Shown: positions 36,346-49,581, counted from the first letter of the stretch. The stretch: DNA of 64,000 nucleotides from Rhipidocladum racemiflorum (GCA_036346355.1 JAYEVF010000030.1:1010983-1074982); one strand, 5' to 3'. Notes: a model not told the origin generated them from the sequence alone. Made by a program: numbers and translations.

Positions 36346-36945
36346 TTGGCGACCACCATGGGGCTCTTTCTCTTGCCGTGGCGGTGGGCCCAAGCATGCC
36401 CTGGCCGCCACTTGACCGTTTTTTAGTGCGGGGGAGCGGGTACCTTGGTGTAGAATACGCCGACAACATAAAAGGGTATTTAACTAAACTTGATTTTAAC
36501 TATTTAAATTTTCATGGAACATATTATTTTTTTTGTGAGATATTATGAATCCTTATGGCTTAATAAAAATTTGGAAATTTTTTCCAAGATTTTTGTAGCC
36601 ATGGTTTATATAGTTTCTTCATAATACCTAAAATGGTTTTTTAGTAAACCTGATTTTAACATTTTAAATTTACATGAAACATGCTACTTTTTTTAATATA
36701 TTGTGAATGCTTATAGCGTAATGAAAATCTAGAAATTTTTTTCATAATTTTTTGAGGTTCCTAGCATCCGATATGAATTATTTGAATTAAATAGAATGAA
36801 TTAAATGGAAAATGCCACGTCATGCATGCCAGTCGCTGCCACGTGGCGCGACTGGAGGACACTTTTGTAATTTTTTTTCTTTCGAGTATATTCTTGAATT
36901 TTCGATTAAAAAATGTTTGTTTTAAAAAAAAATTCGGGGCAGGGC

Positions 36946-38225
36946 TCTCCTGGTACGCACTTGAGATGTACAAATTCTGCGAATCATTACCCAACTTGAG
37001 CAGCTTTCAGCATAACCGTGCTAGTAAAACACAGCTCAGGCACACAAGGCGCACACCAGTCCCAAACAGCAAAACAATGGCCATCACCTATTCATGCGAA
37101 GATACAGCAATGGTTAGTGTGGAAGAGAGCAAAGACTGCAGTAGTCCCGGCGTCGACGTCTACAACCTGATCTTGATGTAATTCAGATGCCATGGAATGG
37201 ATTACTGGCAGTGTGGCACACAGTTTTTCCAGAGGAATTGATGGCACACATATATATACCTGGCTTCCCTGCCGGGCCATCCATGCATGAGCACAAGCCC
37301 GTCCAGAAAGAAACGCGTGATCCAATGCCCATACAAGCCGAGTGGCAAGCGCGCCTGCCTAAGCCCAGGCGTATCGGACTGGCTCCGCCCACTCGGCCTG
37401 GTTGCCAATCCGTCACAAACCGGAGAAAAGAAATCCGAATTGCTACCGGTCTTACGTCTTATATAGTTATATTACGGATACTTTGTATGGTACGCAACTA
37501 AGCTACCATCCGCTCATGTCTCATTCCTAATGCTCCGTCTTCCTTATTGCTCTCTATAACTCACGTTTTCATTCCCAAATCTCACTAGAAACTTCGTCAC
37601 CTCCTCTTCATGTTCACCCTCCAAGCTCCAATGGCTCGTCGGTTGTGATGCGTAAAAGTCACTCTTCCCTTGTCTCCCTCCCCCCTCTCTTTCATGGAGG
37701 TTTTTCTTTATATGGAGATACCAGAGCTTGCCAAACTTGTCACTCTAGCAGTCAAATTTTGCTGGATTTATTGGGGACGAGGCTAGAGGAGTTCCCGCAG
37801 CATCTCGGGCGACACCCAAGCTCTGCCGTTGGCAGTCGCCGTGGCCGCCGCGAGCTTCGACTATATGCAACAGCCACAACGAGTGGCAGATGAGCTCTGC
37901 AGGCACTTGGGTTCTACCTCGTCGAGCGGCGTTGCGACGAGCACGGGTACTCGCCGTTATCCCCGCATCACCCACTCCTCTTCATCTAGGTAGACTTTGC
38001 ATGTATTTTCTTGAGATGTTACAATATCTTGTCTCCAGTGTTGCAGAAAGTGATTTGATTTGTTGCAATGTGTCTTGCTGAAGTTGGTAGCAAATATGAT
38101 TTTGTTCCTAAGGGCTGTTGAATTTGTTGTTCAAGAGTAAATTTGTGTTGTAATATGTTGTTGACTTTGTTGGGCCAATTTATTGACATAGATTTGTTGC
38201 AACTGAAGTCAGATTTTGTTACACA
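36946..38225. other. Intergenic, no recognised gene
   Basis: Open frames here (for example 37187-37501 plus and 37092-37325 minus) show no domain. The block at 37700-37990 is GC-rich and could be a decayed exon. Nothing could be identified. Confidence 0.4.
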
Positions 38226-38234
38226 CATAGCTTC

Positions 38235-38614
38235 GAATTTTTTTTTAAATAATAATATTTTAATCAATATTTACAGAAATAATATGCCGAAAAAGAAAAT
38301 AGCAAAACTACCCCCCTATGTCCATTTGAATTGGCGACAGGGTCCTGTCGCCATTTCAAATGGCGACAGGGCTCCTATGTCCATTTCAAATGGCGACAGG
38401 AGGGCATCCCACTACTGCCTGCGTGGGGCTCCTATTCCGATTTTACCCCCTGTCGCCATTTGAAATGGACATAGGAGCCCTGTCGCCAATTCAAATGGCG
38501 ACAGGACCCTGTCGCCAATTCAAATGGACATAGGGGGGTAGTTTTGCTATTTTTATTTTCGGCATATTATTTTTGTAAATATTGATTAAAATATTATTAT
38601 TTTTAAAAAAATTC
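38235..38614. mobile_element. Foldback MULE, 380 bp, arms nearly identical
   Basis: Flanked by CATAGCTTC (38226-38234) and CATAGCTCC (38615-38623), a 9-bp duplication with one mismatch. Both ends read GAATTTTTTT inward. The two arms (~185 bp each) are complementary over almost their whole length, with only scattered differences and a loop of ~20-30 bp. Inside the arms, GGCGACAGG and CCTGTCGCC modules add smaller palindromes. The ends resemble those of the MULE at 24330-36935. A transcript would form a long hairpin. Confidence 0.88.
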
Positions 38615-38748
38615 CATAGCTCCTCATTGTTGTGCTCATCACAAATTTGTTGCATTACTCTAGGAGCAGATTGAGTGATTGAGTGATGGATTTGTTGCAA
38701 CCGTAGGGTATTTTATTGCACATTCATCTGATTGATGTTGTGCCTCCG

Positions 38749-39143
38749 GCAACTCTTTATTGATCTCGTCGACTTACAGAGGAAAGCTTACGAAACTAAA
38801 AAGAAACAAAAAAAGGATGTAAAAGTATGTTTGTGGTTGTGTTGGGTTGATTCCTGCTTCTCCTGGCTTGACCCCTTTTTATATGCCTCAACCGATCCGA
38901 GTCCTCCATGGATACGGCAACGCAATCCATATCGGCCACCAATCCGAGCCCTTCATGGATACGGCCACACAGTCCGAGCCGGCTACGATCCAATCTTCGG
39001 TTTCCAAACCCATTTACGACAACTGAATCTGTGTCGGCTATGATCTAATCTTTGTTTTCCAAATCCCAGCCGCCATATGCTTATCAAACTCTCCCTATTC
39101 CGTATTGGGCCGATATTTTCCATACGTGTCAAAATTTGGTGCA
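38749..39143 (-). repeat. 3' LTR of gypsy element 2
   Basis: About 395 bp, close to 95% identical by eye to 49924-50317. Contains the same TATATAAAAAGGG on the minus strand near 38871-38883. Confidence 0.85.
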
Positions 39144-39434
39144 AACGTATGCCCCCCATTTTTAGAAGATAACTTGTTGTCTTCCAAAAATCGTATCGGC
39201 CTTCGCCATTGGTTTCTCTTCTCGATCGGCTTCTGAGAAAAAAAAAACCTTCTCGATAACTTCCCCATTAATGGCGTCGTAAAAATCTCGGTGCGCTTTT
39301 AATGCACACGTCGTGTCAAAACCGTTCCTACCTGTTCACCTCTTTTCACCGCAGTATAAATATGTGGGTCCCTCTATGGTCATTTTCACGTTTTCAAGCT
39401 CTCAAACCAGCAGCAATCGGCTTTCTTCGCATTC

Positions 39435-42400
39435 TTGCCAAGTTCCAAACTTCCTCCAAAATTGGCTGAAATAGATCCTTCTCAGGTATTTATTCCGATT
39501 TCCCAAAGCACCGATAAATTTTTCCTAGAGCCAGTAGGGACCATAGAAGTCGATACAGTAATTAATCAAGAAATCCCTAGACTCCCCTTATCGGCTGCTG
39601 GATACAATATAAAAGAATGGGGAAAAAGCTTTAGAGCCTGGCCTACAACCCTCAAGGGATGGCGATCTTGGTTCATTAGGCTATCAGCTCAAAAGAGAAT
39701 CGAGTGGGAATGAATGGGTATAACCGAATGCCTTCCGTTGAGCCTAGCCAATCCTGAAGCCAATGAGCCTTTGGTGGCCACGGCGTGTTATTTTTGGTCC
39801 GACTCTTTTAACGCCTTTCTTTTCCCAACTAGTCCCATCGGCCAAACCCTCCTTGACATAGCCGAGTTATGCTGCCTTAGGCTGGATGGCGATCAAATAT
39901 CGGCTTTTAGTGGGAAGCCCAGATATAGATTGATCCAATCCAAAGGGGAGGGCTGGCGCAAGTATATCCAGAACAACAACAAGGTTAATGGGCTAGTGTC
40001 GGACGAAGAGCATGTTGCTTTTCTTAACCTGTGGCTAGAACGATATTTGTTTTGCGGAGCTTCTCTCTGCCCTACCCAAACCTACCAGCTGGTAGCAAAG
40101 CAACTAGTGGAAGGCCATTGGCTTGCGCTGGGGAAATTGTTTTTGGGGGCCACTGATCAAATGATTCACAGCATAAAGAGTCGGCTTTTCTCTGGCTTTC
40201 CCAGTTCGTTGTCGGTAACATAGGGGGACCTTTGTGGTTCATCCAGATCTGGCTATATTGCATATTTAGACGATCTATTCTCTCTGAGCCCTTAGGAAAT
40301 TCAGCCTTTCCCCGAGAAGATGATCTTGAAACCGCAAATCCCCAATATAGGGCTAGCCGATCTCACGGGGGAAAATTCATCATGTGTTCTGCTAGCGAGC
40401 TGAAAATAACTCCAACCGGTCTGAACAAGTACCTAAATTTCTTTTTGAAACTAGACCGGTCCACTTTTGGTCAGCAAGATTTTTTTCAGTTATATTGATG
40501 CAGCCAATCACCCGTGGCCCTCCTTCCTTCACCTGGATGCCGATAGTTTTCTGATGCCCCAATCGACCTTAGACCTCTACAAACTCTTCTTTTGTCCTAT
40601 CATAATCCATGTCGGCTTAAATACCAGGAATCGGACTTTCCAACTGTCGTATGAATTCTACCACCCCTCAGTCTATGCCCGTCAATTGGGTTTTGGACAA
40701 GCCATCCCTTGTTTTCCTTTACTTGATCGCCTCCAACCCCGCTCTCGAGTGACCAAAAAGACCGCTGCGGAGATTGTGATCGAAGTAGCCGATGATCTCC
40801 AAATTCTGGCATTGCCGCACTTTTTCCTCAACTCCCGTCGATCGAGCCCATTTTCACAGTGGTGGTCTTCTGTGGTGGAAGCTCTTTTGTCAGACAGATC
40901 TCCGTCGGCTATCATTTCCTTATTTTTGCCTAATTTCCATGAGCCGATGGTAGTTTTTGCTAACAGTTCTAGTGAGAGTTCTGGTTATACCAACTCCTCA
41001 GTAGCTGTAGAGGTACTGACCCTTTTTTAGATTCTTCTGCTTTGAGTATTTTATTCTATCGGCTTAACTGAGTTTTTCTTATCTTTGGACCAGGCCGCGA
41101 AGGACACTGGCAAACAAGTGGTCGATCCCACAGCCCTGTCTAACAGCGGCCGACAGAAGAGAACGAGCCAGTCGACGAGTCTCACAGGCTACTCATCGGG
41201 TAACCTGGGTATCCGGAGCCCATCTCTATTGTATCTTACCAAAATACAACGCCCCACAAGTAAGTCTTGCTTCGAATTCTAGTATCGGCTATTTTGTTTC
41301 TTTTTCTCTTTTATTGTTATTACCGATACTCACTCTAACCGATCTTAATTTCCAGAAAAAACAAGAACAAAGTTCGCAGCAAGGAGATATCCTCAGCCCG
41401 TGGAACACATCACTGAAACTTCTTCGGGTCGATCAACTACTGGGGTAAGTTCCCCCATATTGACTCTCACTTACCTTCAGTTTGGATTAGCACTTACTGT
41501 ATTCTTTGCATCATCCATCACCATCGGTGCAGATGGCCGGGATTTTAGCCGACATACAAGGCACATCATCGGCTATCCCGCGATCGCTATCTCCAACGCT
41601 TCCGGTGGTGCCGCCTTTGATGACTGTTGCGCCTACTTCTCCAGAACTATCGGCGGATCCGGCTAGCCTTTTGGGCTTCACCTTGGATGAGCTGGACGAT
41701 CCCGAAGTGATGGCCACGGACGATTACCCAGCTGACATTCGCAGGATCATCGACGCTTCCACTGTTGCATCGGCTGCCGTGACTTCTGCGCCAGGAATGC
41801 AAGAGCGGCTCAATCGCCTCTTTCATGAAGTGACGCAACATGAAGCCCATCTTTTGGCCGATACACAACCGTTAAGGAACGCCATGACCGCCGTTCAAGC
41901 CGTTCCCCCCACCCCCCCCCCCGAGGCCATGAAAGCACTAGTTTGTCATTTGGATGACCGGAGGGAGGAGGTGAAAGCCGCAAAATCTAGGATCGCCCAG
42001 AGAAAAGCGCAGCAAGCCGATCAAAAGCTTCTGGACGATCTGGTGGCCGATGCTAAGTTGAAGAAAAAGGAATTCGATCAAGGCGCCGCTGCCCTTAAGC
42101 TGGTAAAAAATAAAATCCATGAACTGGAATCGGCCAAGAAGTTGCTTGAGGAACAACTAGCCATAATCACCAAACAGCTCGCCGAGTGCCAAGTGCGCGC
42201 TACTGAATCAACTTCCTTACTAGTGGATCAGAAATGACAGATCAGCGAGGTGTTTGCGAAAGTTAAGCAGCAATCGCCCAAGATGGTCATTGTTCCTGGC
42301 AACGCCACAGATGATCAGCAAATTACAGACAGTGTCCAGGAGACCATCGGAAGAGCGGTGGCGGCATTGTCGGGTCCTGGAGCCCACCTGCCTGGGTCTG

Positions 42401-42463
42401 GGCTGTAATCCTTTTGATGCTGGTCGAACAATGCTGGAATGCTCGATATTTTGTACTTGTTAA
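39435..42463 (+). pseudogene. Antisense ORF of gypsy element 2, plant mobile domain-like, disrupted
   Basis: Read opposite to gag-pol. It opens at an ATG at 39435. A TGA at 39711-39713 interrupts an otherwise continuous frame that runs on to 40220. Features such as EEHVAFLNLWLERYLFCG followed by a LVEGHWLALGKLFLG helix resemble the aminotransferase-like plant mobile domain (PMD, about 39700-40230). A shifted frame covers 40467-41030. Splice-like signals (for example GTAAGT near 41266 and TTTCCAG near 41350) suggest the original gene had introns. The last part (41506-42237) reads as a helical, Lys/Glu/Ala-rich region likely to form a coiled coil. Plant mobile domains are known both from Tat antisense ORFs and from host silencing factors (MAIN family). 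The role here is unknown and the frame is broken. Confidence 0.68.
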
Positions 42464-42627
42464 ATGGTTGTGAAACTTGCTATTGTTAATCGGTTGTGTA
42501 GCCGATTTATGTGATGTATATACTTTTGCATTGGTGTTTTAATCGTCTTTCTGAATCGAGCGCACTTATTCTCAATGACTTGACGCGATCATGCTCCGAT
42601 CCATACGCTAGGGTAGTACATCTTCAG

Positions 42628-45600
42628 TTATTTTCCATTGATTGCCTTCGGTAGCACCGATCCCTCGAGCGTTTCCAGTATATACGAATTTCCATCAACA
42701 AGCCAATTTATCTTATATGGTCCTTCCCACGTCGGTGACCACTTACCGAATCGGTTTTCCTTGGATCCGATCGGCAATATGGTTTTCCATACCAGATCGG
42801 CTTTGTTGAATGACTTCGGCACAACCTTCTTATTATACGCTCTGGCAACCCCCTCTTTATTCCTTTTAAGCCGATCTAATGTAATCAATCTGGTTTCCGT
42901 CAAATCGTCTAGACCATTGATCATAAATTCTTTATACTCATTAGCCGATAAATTATTTTGTCTTGCTACCCTTAGGGAGTTGATATTTATTTCTACGGAC
43001 AGAACGGCTTCTTGCCCATATACCAACTGGAACGGGGACAACTTGGTCAACCCATGATATGCTAGCCGATACGCCCATAATGCTTATGACAATACTCTGT
43101 GCCAATTCCTTGGCTTTTCATCAATCTTTCTTTTTATCAATTTGATTAGGGGTTTTATTGGACGACTCGGTTTGTCCATTAGCCTGAGCGTAATAGGGCG
43201 AAAAATTAAGCAGCTTAATGCCTAGACTTTTGCGAAGGTCTGAAATTCATCGGACATGAACACGGTCCCTTGATCGGTCGTGATAGTTTGTGGAATACCA
43301 AACTGATGTATGATGTGTTCGTTAACAAAGCCGATTACCTCGGCACTGGTAACCTTCTTGAGGGGTACGGCTTCCACCCACTTTGTAAAATAGTCCGTTG
43401 CCGCGAGGATAAATTTGTGGCATTTGCTTGACGCTGGAAATATCTGGCCGATTACGCCTATCCCCCATCCGCGGAACGGCCAAGGTTTGGTAATCGGATG
43501 TAAAGCCGATGCTGGCGCAAGTTGCATGTTTCTAAATTTTTAACATGTTTGACACCATTTGTAATATCTAAAACAATCCTCTAGCATCACCGGCCAGTAA
43601 TACCCTGTTCGTCTCAACATCCATTTCATCTTGTGAGCCGATTGGTGAGATCCACAAATCCCTTCGTGAACTTCGCCCATTGCTACCTTTGCCTCATCGG
43701 CTCCCAAGCACCTTAGAAGTGATCCTTCCATTGTCCAGAAATATAGTATCCCTTCCAACACGACGTATTTTAGAGCTTGCTGTTTGACCTTTCGTGCGGT
43801 CGGCTTAGATGGATCCACCAGATAATTCCTAATCTCCGTCCTCTAGTCGGCGAGGTCGGCACACATTACTGCCTTATCAACCGATTCGATCATATCGTGT
43901 CGGCTATAATTTTTGTATCCGAATGCCTGTTGTGCCAACAAGTTGGCCCTATCGTTCAACTCTCTAGGGATGTGCTTGATGGAGAATGTCATGAATGACC
44001 CGATAGACTGAAGGTATTGCTCTAGGTATTGTGCTAATGTTTCATCGTTACATCTGAATCCCCCTTTGACTTGTTGTACAATTAGCAATGAATCCTCGAA
44101 TACCTTGACATGGCTTACTTCGATGCTTTCCAGCAGTTGTAGACCTTTGAGCAAAGCTTTGTATTCGGCCTGATTATTAGAGCATCGGCTATTGAGCTGA
44201 TATGCAAATTCGAAATTATGCCCCTTCAGTGAAATAAGGACTATGCCAATACCATCGCCTTCTCGGCACACAGACTCGTCAAAATACAACTGCCCGGGGA
44301 CGATGTCGACTAATCTAGTTGTAGTTTCGCCACCTGTAATGAAATCGGCTATAATTTGTCCCTTGACAGATTTAGCCGATTCGTAGGTCAGATCGAACTC
44401 GGTTAAGGTGTATGCCCATTTACCAAGTCGCCCTCGTAAAATCGGCGTGGATAGGATGTATTTGATGACATCGGTTCTATACACTATTACGCATGTTGAC
44501 GCCAAGATATAATGTCTTAGCTTTGTACAAGCAAAATAGAGGAAGAGACATAACCTTTCTATGAAAGGGTACCTCTTTTCGGTGTCCAGAAGCCGTCGGC
44601 TTAGATAAAATATCACTCGCTCTTTACCATCGACTTCTTGTGCCAATACGGCTCCGATTGTCTCTTCTTCGGCCGATATGTACAACCTAAATGGTATCCC
44701 TTTCCTTGGTGCGGCCAGAATCAGAGGTTTTGTCAAATATTCTTTCGTGTCGTCAAAGGCTTTCTGCTATTCTTCTCCCCGTATGAAGTTTTGATTCTCT
44801 TTCAATTTCAATAACAGGGTGAAGGCTTTAATCCGTCCAGACGAAATAAAGCGTCGTAGATAATTGATCTTGCCGATCAATTTCTGCAGCTCATTTTTGC
44901 TTGTCGGTGGTTTAGTATCGGCTATGGCTTTTACCCTTTGCTGGTTGACTCCAATCCCTCTTTTGTGCACCATGAACCCGAGGAATTCTCCAGCCGATAC
45001 TCCAAATGCGCACTTGAGAGGGTTCATTTTTAACCGATGGGCCCTTGTATTCTAGAAAACCTTTTCTAAATCGGCTAAATGTTGCCAATCGTCTTTTGAC
45101 TTTACAACGACGTCATCGATGTAGATTTCAACAATATGGTCGATTAACACGTGGAAGATCAAATTCATGGCATGTTGGTACGTGGTGCCAGTATTTTTTA
45201 ACCCGAACGTCATGACCGTCCACTCGTACAACCCCAGGGCTCCAGGGCATCTAAAAGCCATTTTGGACACGTCGGCTTCTGCCATGAATATTTGGTTATA
45301 TCCGGCATTTCCATCAAGGAAACTGATGATCTTATTGCCTGATGCAGCATCGATGAGCATATCGGCTATTGGCATCAGGTATTCGTCTTTTGGCGTTGCT
45401 TTGTTTAGATCTCTAAAGTCCACGCACACTCGTAGTTTACCGTTTTTCTTCACCATAGGAACGATGTTCGAAACCCACTCAGTGTATCGGCAAGGCCTAA
45501 TAAATTTGGCTTCTAATAATCATTCTATTTCTTCCTTGATGGCATTATACAGGGTTGGATTAAAGCGTCGGGGAAACTGCTTAAATGGCTGATACCCCGG

Positions 45601-48600
45601 CTTTATAGGTAGCCAATGTTCAACTAGCTGTCGGCTAAGACCAGGCATCTCGTAATATTCCCAAGCAAAGCAATATCTGTAATTTTTTTAGCATTTCGAC
45701 CAACTTGGCACTAAAATCTGTACTTAATTTTGCGCTTATAAAAGTTGGTCATTTCCTATCGCCTTCCCCTATGTCTATTTCTTCAAGCATATCGGCTGAA
45801 GTAAAACCTTGTCCTAATCTCTCTTCCTGAAAGTTCTCAATGGCCTCTCCGTAGTCCAATGTTTGTTGATAGCTTTGAAGTTTGTTCTGAAGAGCACCTT
45901 CTATTCCCGATTCCATCTTTTTAGCACTTCGTTTGCTTGATCAAATGTACCCGGCCCGACATTGATCGGCATTAGACCTGACTTTTCGACGCAAATGAAA
46001 TCGCAATCATCCAAGACTTTGCCAAATATGCATTCGGCTTCTTGGTGCGGCCAATTTGTGTCAGGACTAGCCAATGCTATGTGAGCCGATGTATCGGCTG
46101 ATATTACTTCAACTTCATCTCCGTTCCATTGTACCAAGAGTTGGTGCATTGTCGACGGAATGCAACAGTTGGCATGGATCCAATCACGCCCCAGGAGCAC
46201 ATTGTAATTCCCCTTGGCCTCAATCTCCGTTCCATTGTACCAAGAGTTGGTGCATTGTCGACGGAATGCAACAATTGGCATGGATCCAATCACGCCCCAG
46301 GAGCACATTGTAATTCCCCTTGGCCTCAATCACAAAAAATGCAGTCGGCAAAGTTTTGCTGCCGACTATCAGTTCTGTGACCATCACTCCTTTTGCTTCG
46401 GTGGGATCGCCCGTGAAGTCATTTAACACCATGTTCGTCTTGATCAAATCTTCATCGTCTTTGCCCAATTTCTTAAAGGTGCTTAGCGGCATCAGGTTCA
46501 CTGTAGCCCCACCGTCGACTAACATTCTTGATATGGGTCGGCCGTTGATATGCCCTTTCAGGTACAACGGCTTTAAATGCCGATGCATGTCTTGGGGTTT
46601 TTCAAACACGGTGTCCTGTGCGCCAAGGCACAACTGGGCCAAGGCTTCTTCAGCCGATTTAGTCTCAGTTCTAAACTCCGCCGGGAGTGTGAAGACCATA
46701 TTGATGTCCATTGGGGGAGTATCGTCTCGGATCATCAGTGAACCGGAATCGACTGACTGGTTTGAATCCTCGTCAACCTGGCTTTTCCTCCTCCATTCTT
46801 GCTTCACGACTTGTATCGGCCGCAATTCGTTGAATATCTGATCCCGTTCTTCTTACCGTTTGGCTTCTCTCATTTCTTGTGTTATCAATCTTTGCAGCCG
46901 TCTGCGTTGGAATCGACTGAGCACAGATGGACACCACCTCGGTTTTGGCTCAATCGGCTTACGGATTTTTCCAGCCAAATTGCCGATTTTGTTATCCGAT
47001 CCAGCCTTTTCTTCTAACTCGCTCTGATCTGCGGGCATATTCTTTTGAATCAGCTTTTCAACCCGCGGCCCTAGCCTGCTATGGATTGGTCTGGTAAGCC
47101 TCTCTTTGACCGGTCGCTGTGGCCGATCCTGAGGGAGATGTCCCATCGGACATGACTGCACCGAAAGTAGCAGCATTCTTTGTTCCCAGCAAAACTGCGA
47201 GAAGGGACATCGTCGGTGGGCTCTTTGTTCATCATCCTCCCAGTACAGGTTATCAGGTCGACGGGTGCGTTGTTCATATCGACGGCTGGTCTTCTCGTAT
47301 TTCTCCATGAGTTGAGAGAACGTTGGTTTGAACTTGGTGATTCTTCATTTTGGTGGGGTCTTTTTGGCCCTGTACCATTGTCCGACCCATGGCTCACCCT
47401 TCAGCTTAACGGTTTTCGAGTTCCTGCCATCCCGATCGGCTTCTATTTGAACTGAACCAATTGTTATCTCGTTTCACCGCCACTGGAGCTTGTCTGAACA
47501 TCAACCCGCCGGATCAGCTCATCACTTATATTCATTGGCTCTTTTCCTTTCCGTGAGCATTGGACCATGTTAATGGGAAAAGCGTTCACATCTACTTGCA
47601 TGGTCGGCTCCTCGGCAAACTTTAGTCATCCGTCCTCGATGGCCAACTGTACCCGCTGACGAAAAATATTGCAATCGTTAGTGATGTGTGAAAAAGAGTG
47701 GTGCCACTTACAATATCTTCGTTTATTGATTTCATCGTCTGACGGGGTAACATGCCCTTCTGGCAATCGTATTAATTTTTCCTGTAGTAATAAATCAAAT
47801 ATCCGATCGCATTTAGACACATCGAAGGCATATTTGACCTCTGACTTATTTTTGGTCGGCTTAAGCCACGAGCAAACAAGTGATTTTTTAGGACCCTTTG
47901 CCCACTCGGCTATGTTTATATCGGCTTCATCATCGTCAGAGGCCTCGCTAGAGCTGCAATCGACCATATTTACCTTTGCTTTCTCATTCCCATTTGCTTT
48001 AAACCTATCTTTAAACCATTTACTGTCAGAATATCGGCTTTCTTGTGCCGATACACGGTGAAGAAGATGACCTAAATCGAAGAAGTCTTGTCCTGCAAAG
48101 TTCTCCCTAAGTGGGGGAATCAAGACTTGGAACACCAAATCGGCTAATTGGTTATCCGGTAATGTAACATTGAAGCACCGATTTCGTACGTCCCTAAACC
48201 TCCGGATGTATTCCGACACTGGTTCACCGAATTTCTGTCGGACCGAACTAAGATCGGAAATTCTGAGTTCAGGACTACCAAAAAAGAAATAATCGTGGAA
48301 TCGGCTTTCCAAATCGTTCCAAAAATGAACCGAATTTGGGGGCAAGTTTGTGAACCATGTGAAAGCGGTTCCCGACAGAGACAAGGGAAACAGCCTGATC
48401 TTTAATCCGTCGGACTGAGCAGCTTCGCCACATTGGGCAATGAACCGTCCGACATGTTCGAGGGTGGTAACAAAATCGTCTCCTGAAAACTTGGCGAAAT
48501 CAAGGATTCTGTAATTGTGGGGGTAGGCCATCCGATCTATGTAATCAGGATACGGCTTTTTATAGCCGATGGTCTTGCCTTTTGGCTGTAGGCCGAATTG

Positions 48601-49581
48601 TTCCCTTAGCAAGACGGAAATTTGATCGGCCCAATTAACACCACTGGCCAACATGGTGCCGGGGCTTCACCAATTAGAGTAACCGGCATCCTGCCGCCCG
48701 AGTGCTAGCTCGGGTTGTTGATTAAATCGGGACGACGGGGGATTAGGATTTTGCCAATTGTGTAGATTGGTACCCTGCCTCCCGAGTGCAAACTCGGGCT
48801 GTCGGCTAGGCCGAATCGGCTGCTGTAGAGGCGAGCAGTCGTACTCATTGGGTACAGGGACGAAAGGTTCTCCATAAGTGACTACCTTATGAGGTATTGG
48901 ATTCCTTGGTGGAATCGATCCTTGAAATTGGGGATTCTGATCTGATCCAATCGGTTGAGGGACCGATTGTTCAAGAACATTTGCTGGGGTCATGTTCGTC
49001 GTGGTGCACAATTTTGCGGCATCGGTATACGCGTGGTAGTGGGTGATCCCGCCCGTACGGGCACTCGGTGCCAACACAATAGGTTGGGTCGACATTAATG
49101 AAGGGATTGGAGCTGACCCTTTTACTGTGTTGGTGTTCTGTGCCACCAAGTATACGGGGAACATTGGGAGCGGCTATAATGGGTCGAGCAGACCCCTAGT
49201 TGAAGCCAGCTCCTGAGTAATTGTCTTAACGCTATTTTCAATCATCGGCTTTAAAGTTGTAACCAAAGCCGATGATTGGTTGATTAACGCGTGATGTACA
49301 GATTGCTCGATCATAACGGACAATTCGGCTTGAGCTGGTACATATCGGCTTACCGGGTTTAGTGGGGCGCCATCATCACCGATCGGGTTGAGCGTTGGGA
49401 GTGTAGCCTTCTGCGTGACCCCTCGTCGGGTTTTTTGATAGCAGCCCAGCATCATCTCTTTCAAAGCAGCCTTTCGATCTTCAATTTCTTTGCATTGCTC
49501 TGGGGTCAAATCGTCCAGCGTCGGGACGATGATGGCTTTAGTGTCGACATCGGCCGGAGGGATAGATTTTCCTGCGGCCAT
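42628..49581 (-). pseudogene. Gag-pol polyprotein of gypsy element 2 (Tat lineage), disrupted
   Basis: Proposed start ATG 49581 (MAAGKSIPP). Gag runs to about 47626, with TAFTWFTNLPPNSVHFW in the capsid region and a YCKWHHSFSHITNDC zinc-binding-like motif near 47700; stops occur near 49174 and 48664. Protease has MLVDGGATVNLMP (~46516) and is damaged by a 106-bp tandem duplication. RT (45456-44770) has VCVDFRDLNKATPKD and the YIDD box near 45123. The first RNase H (44736-44400) is followed by an archaeal-type RNase H (44290-43880: LYFDESV, NNQAEYKALLKGL, HIPRELNDRANLLAQ). Integrase starts at 43818 with an HHCC part (to 43540), then the catalytic core (ATDYFTKWVEA, TTDQGTVF) and ends with a WEGPYKI domain at 42628. 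Several stops and frameshifts, for example around 43200 and 43060, show that it is inactive. Confidence 0.92.
46121..46331 (-). repeat. 106-bp tandem duplication inside the protease region
   Basis: 46121-46226 and 46227-46331 are copies differing at one internal base (CAACAGTTGG against CAACAATTGG). As 106 is not a multiple of three, the duplication shifts the frame just downstream of the protease active site. Confidence 0.93.

Larger units (their letters stand above)
24808..36465 (-). mobile_element. Complete Ty3/gypsy element, Tat lineage, 11.66 kb
   Basis: Two LTRs beginning TGTCGGCG and ending CGCCGACA are flanked by ACATA on both sides (24803-24807 and 36466-36470), a perfect 5-bp target duplication. 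Gag-pol is on the minus strand, so the 5' LTR is the right one (35516-36465). Just inside it, minus strand, TGGCGCTTGAGTAGGGG sits where a primer-binding site is expected. Domain order protease, RT, RNase H, a second RNase H, integrase marks the Tat lineage. Downstream of pol an extra reading frame lies on the opposite strand (26203-29275). All frames carry breaks, so it is not autonomous. It inserted into the MULE at 24330-36935. Confidence 0.95.
35516..36465 (-). repeat. 5' LTR of gypsy element 1 (950 bp)
   Basis: In transcription orientation U3 starts at 36465. It begins TGTCGGCG, ends CGCCGACA and is internally similar to 24808-25790. It carries the promoter features listed separately. 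Confidence 0.95.
24330..36935. mobile_element. Foldback MULE (~943 bp) split by a gypsy insertion
   Basis: GGGGCAGGGC flanks both outer ends (24320-24329 and 36936-36945). The terminal arms are inverted copies starting GATTTTTTTTTTAAA / GAATTTTTTTTTAAAA and run inward for ~350 bp. They share a segment containing a CCACGTGGC core. A gypsy retrotransposon (24808-36465 plus its 5-bp duplication) has landed in the inner part. The right arm contains a second, diverged copy of the inner segment (about 36600-36740), and 24660-24800 forms its own tight hairpin. There is no coding capacity of its own. The 10-bp target duplication and G-initial ends support the Mutator superfamily. Confidence 0.85.
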
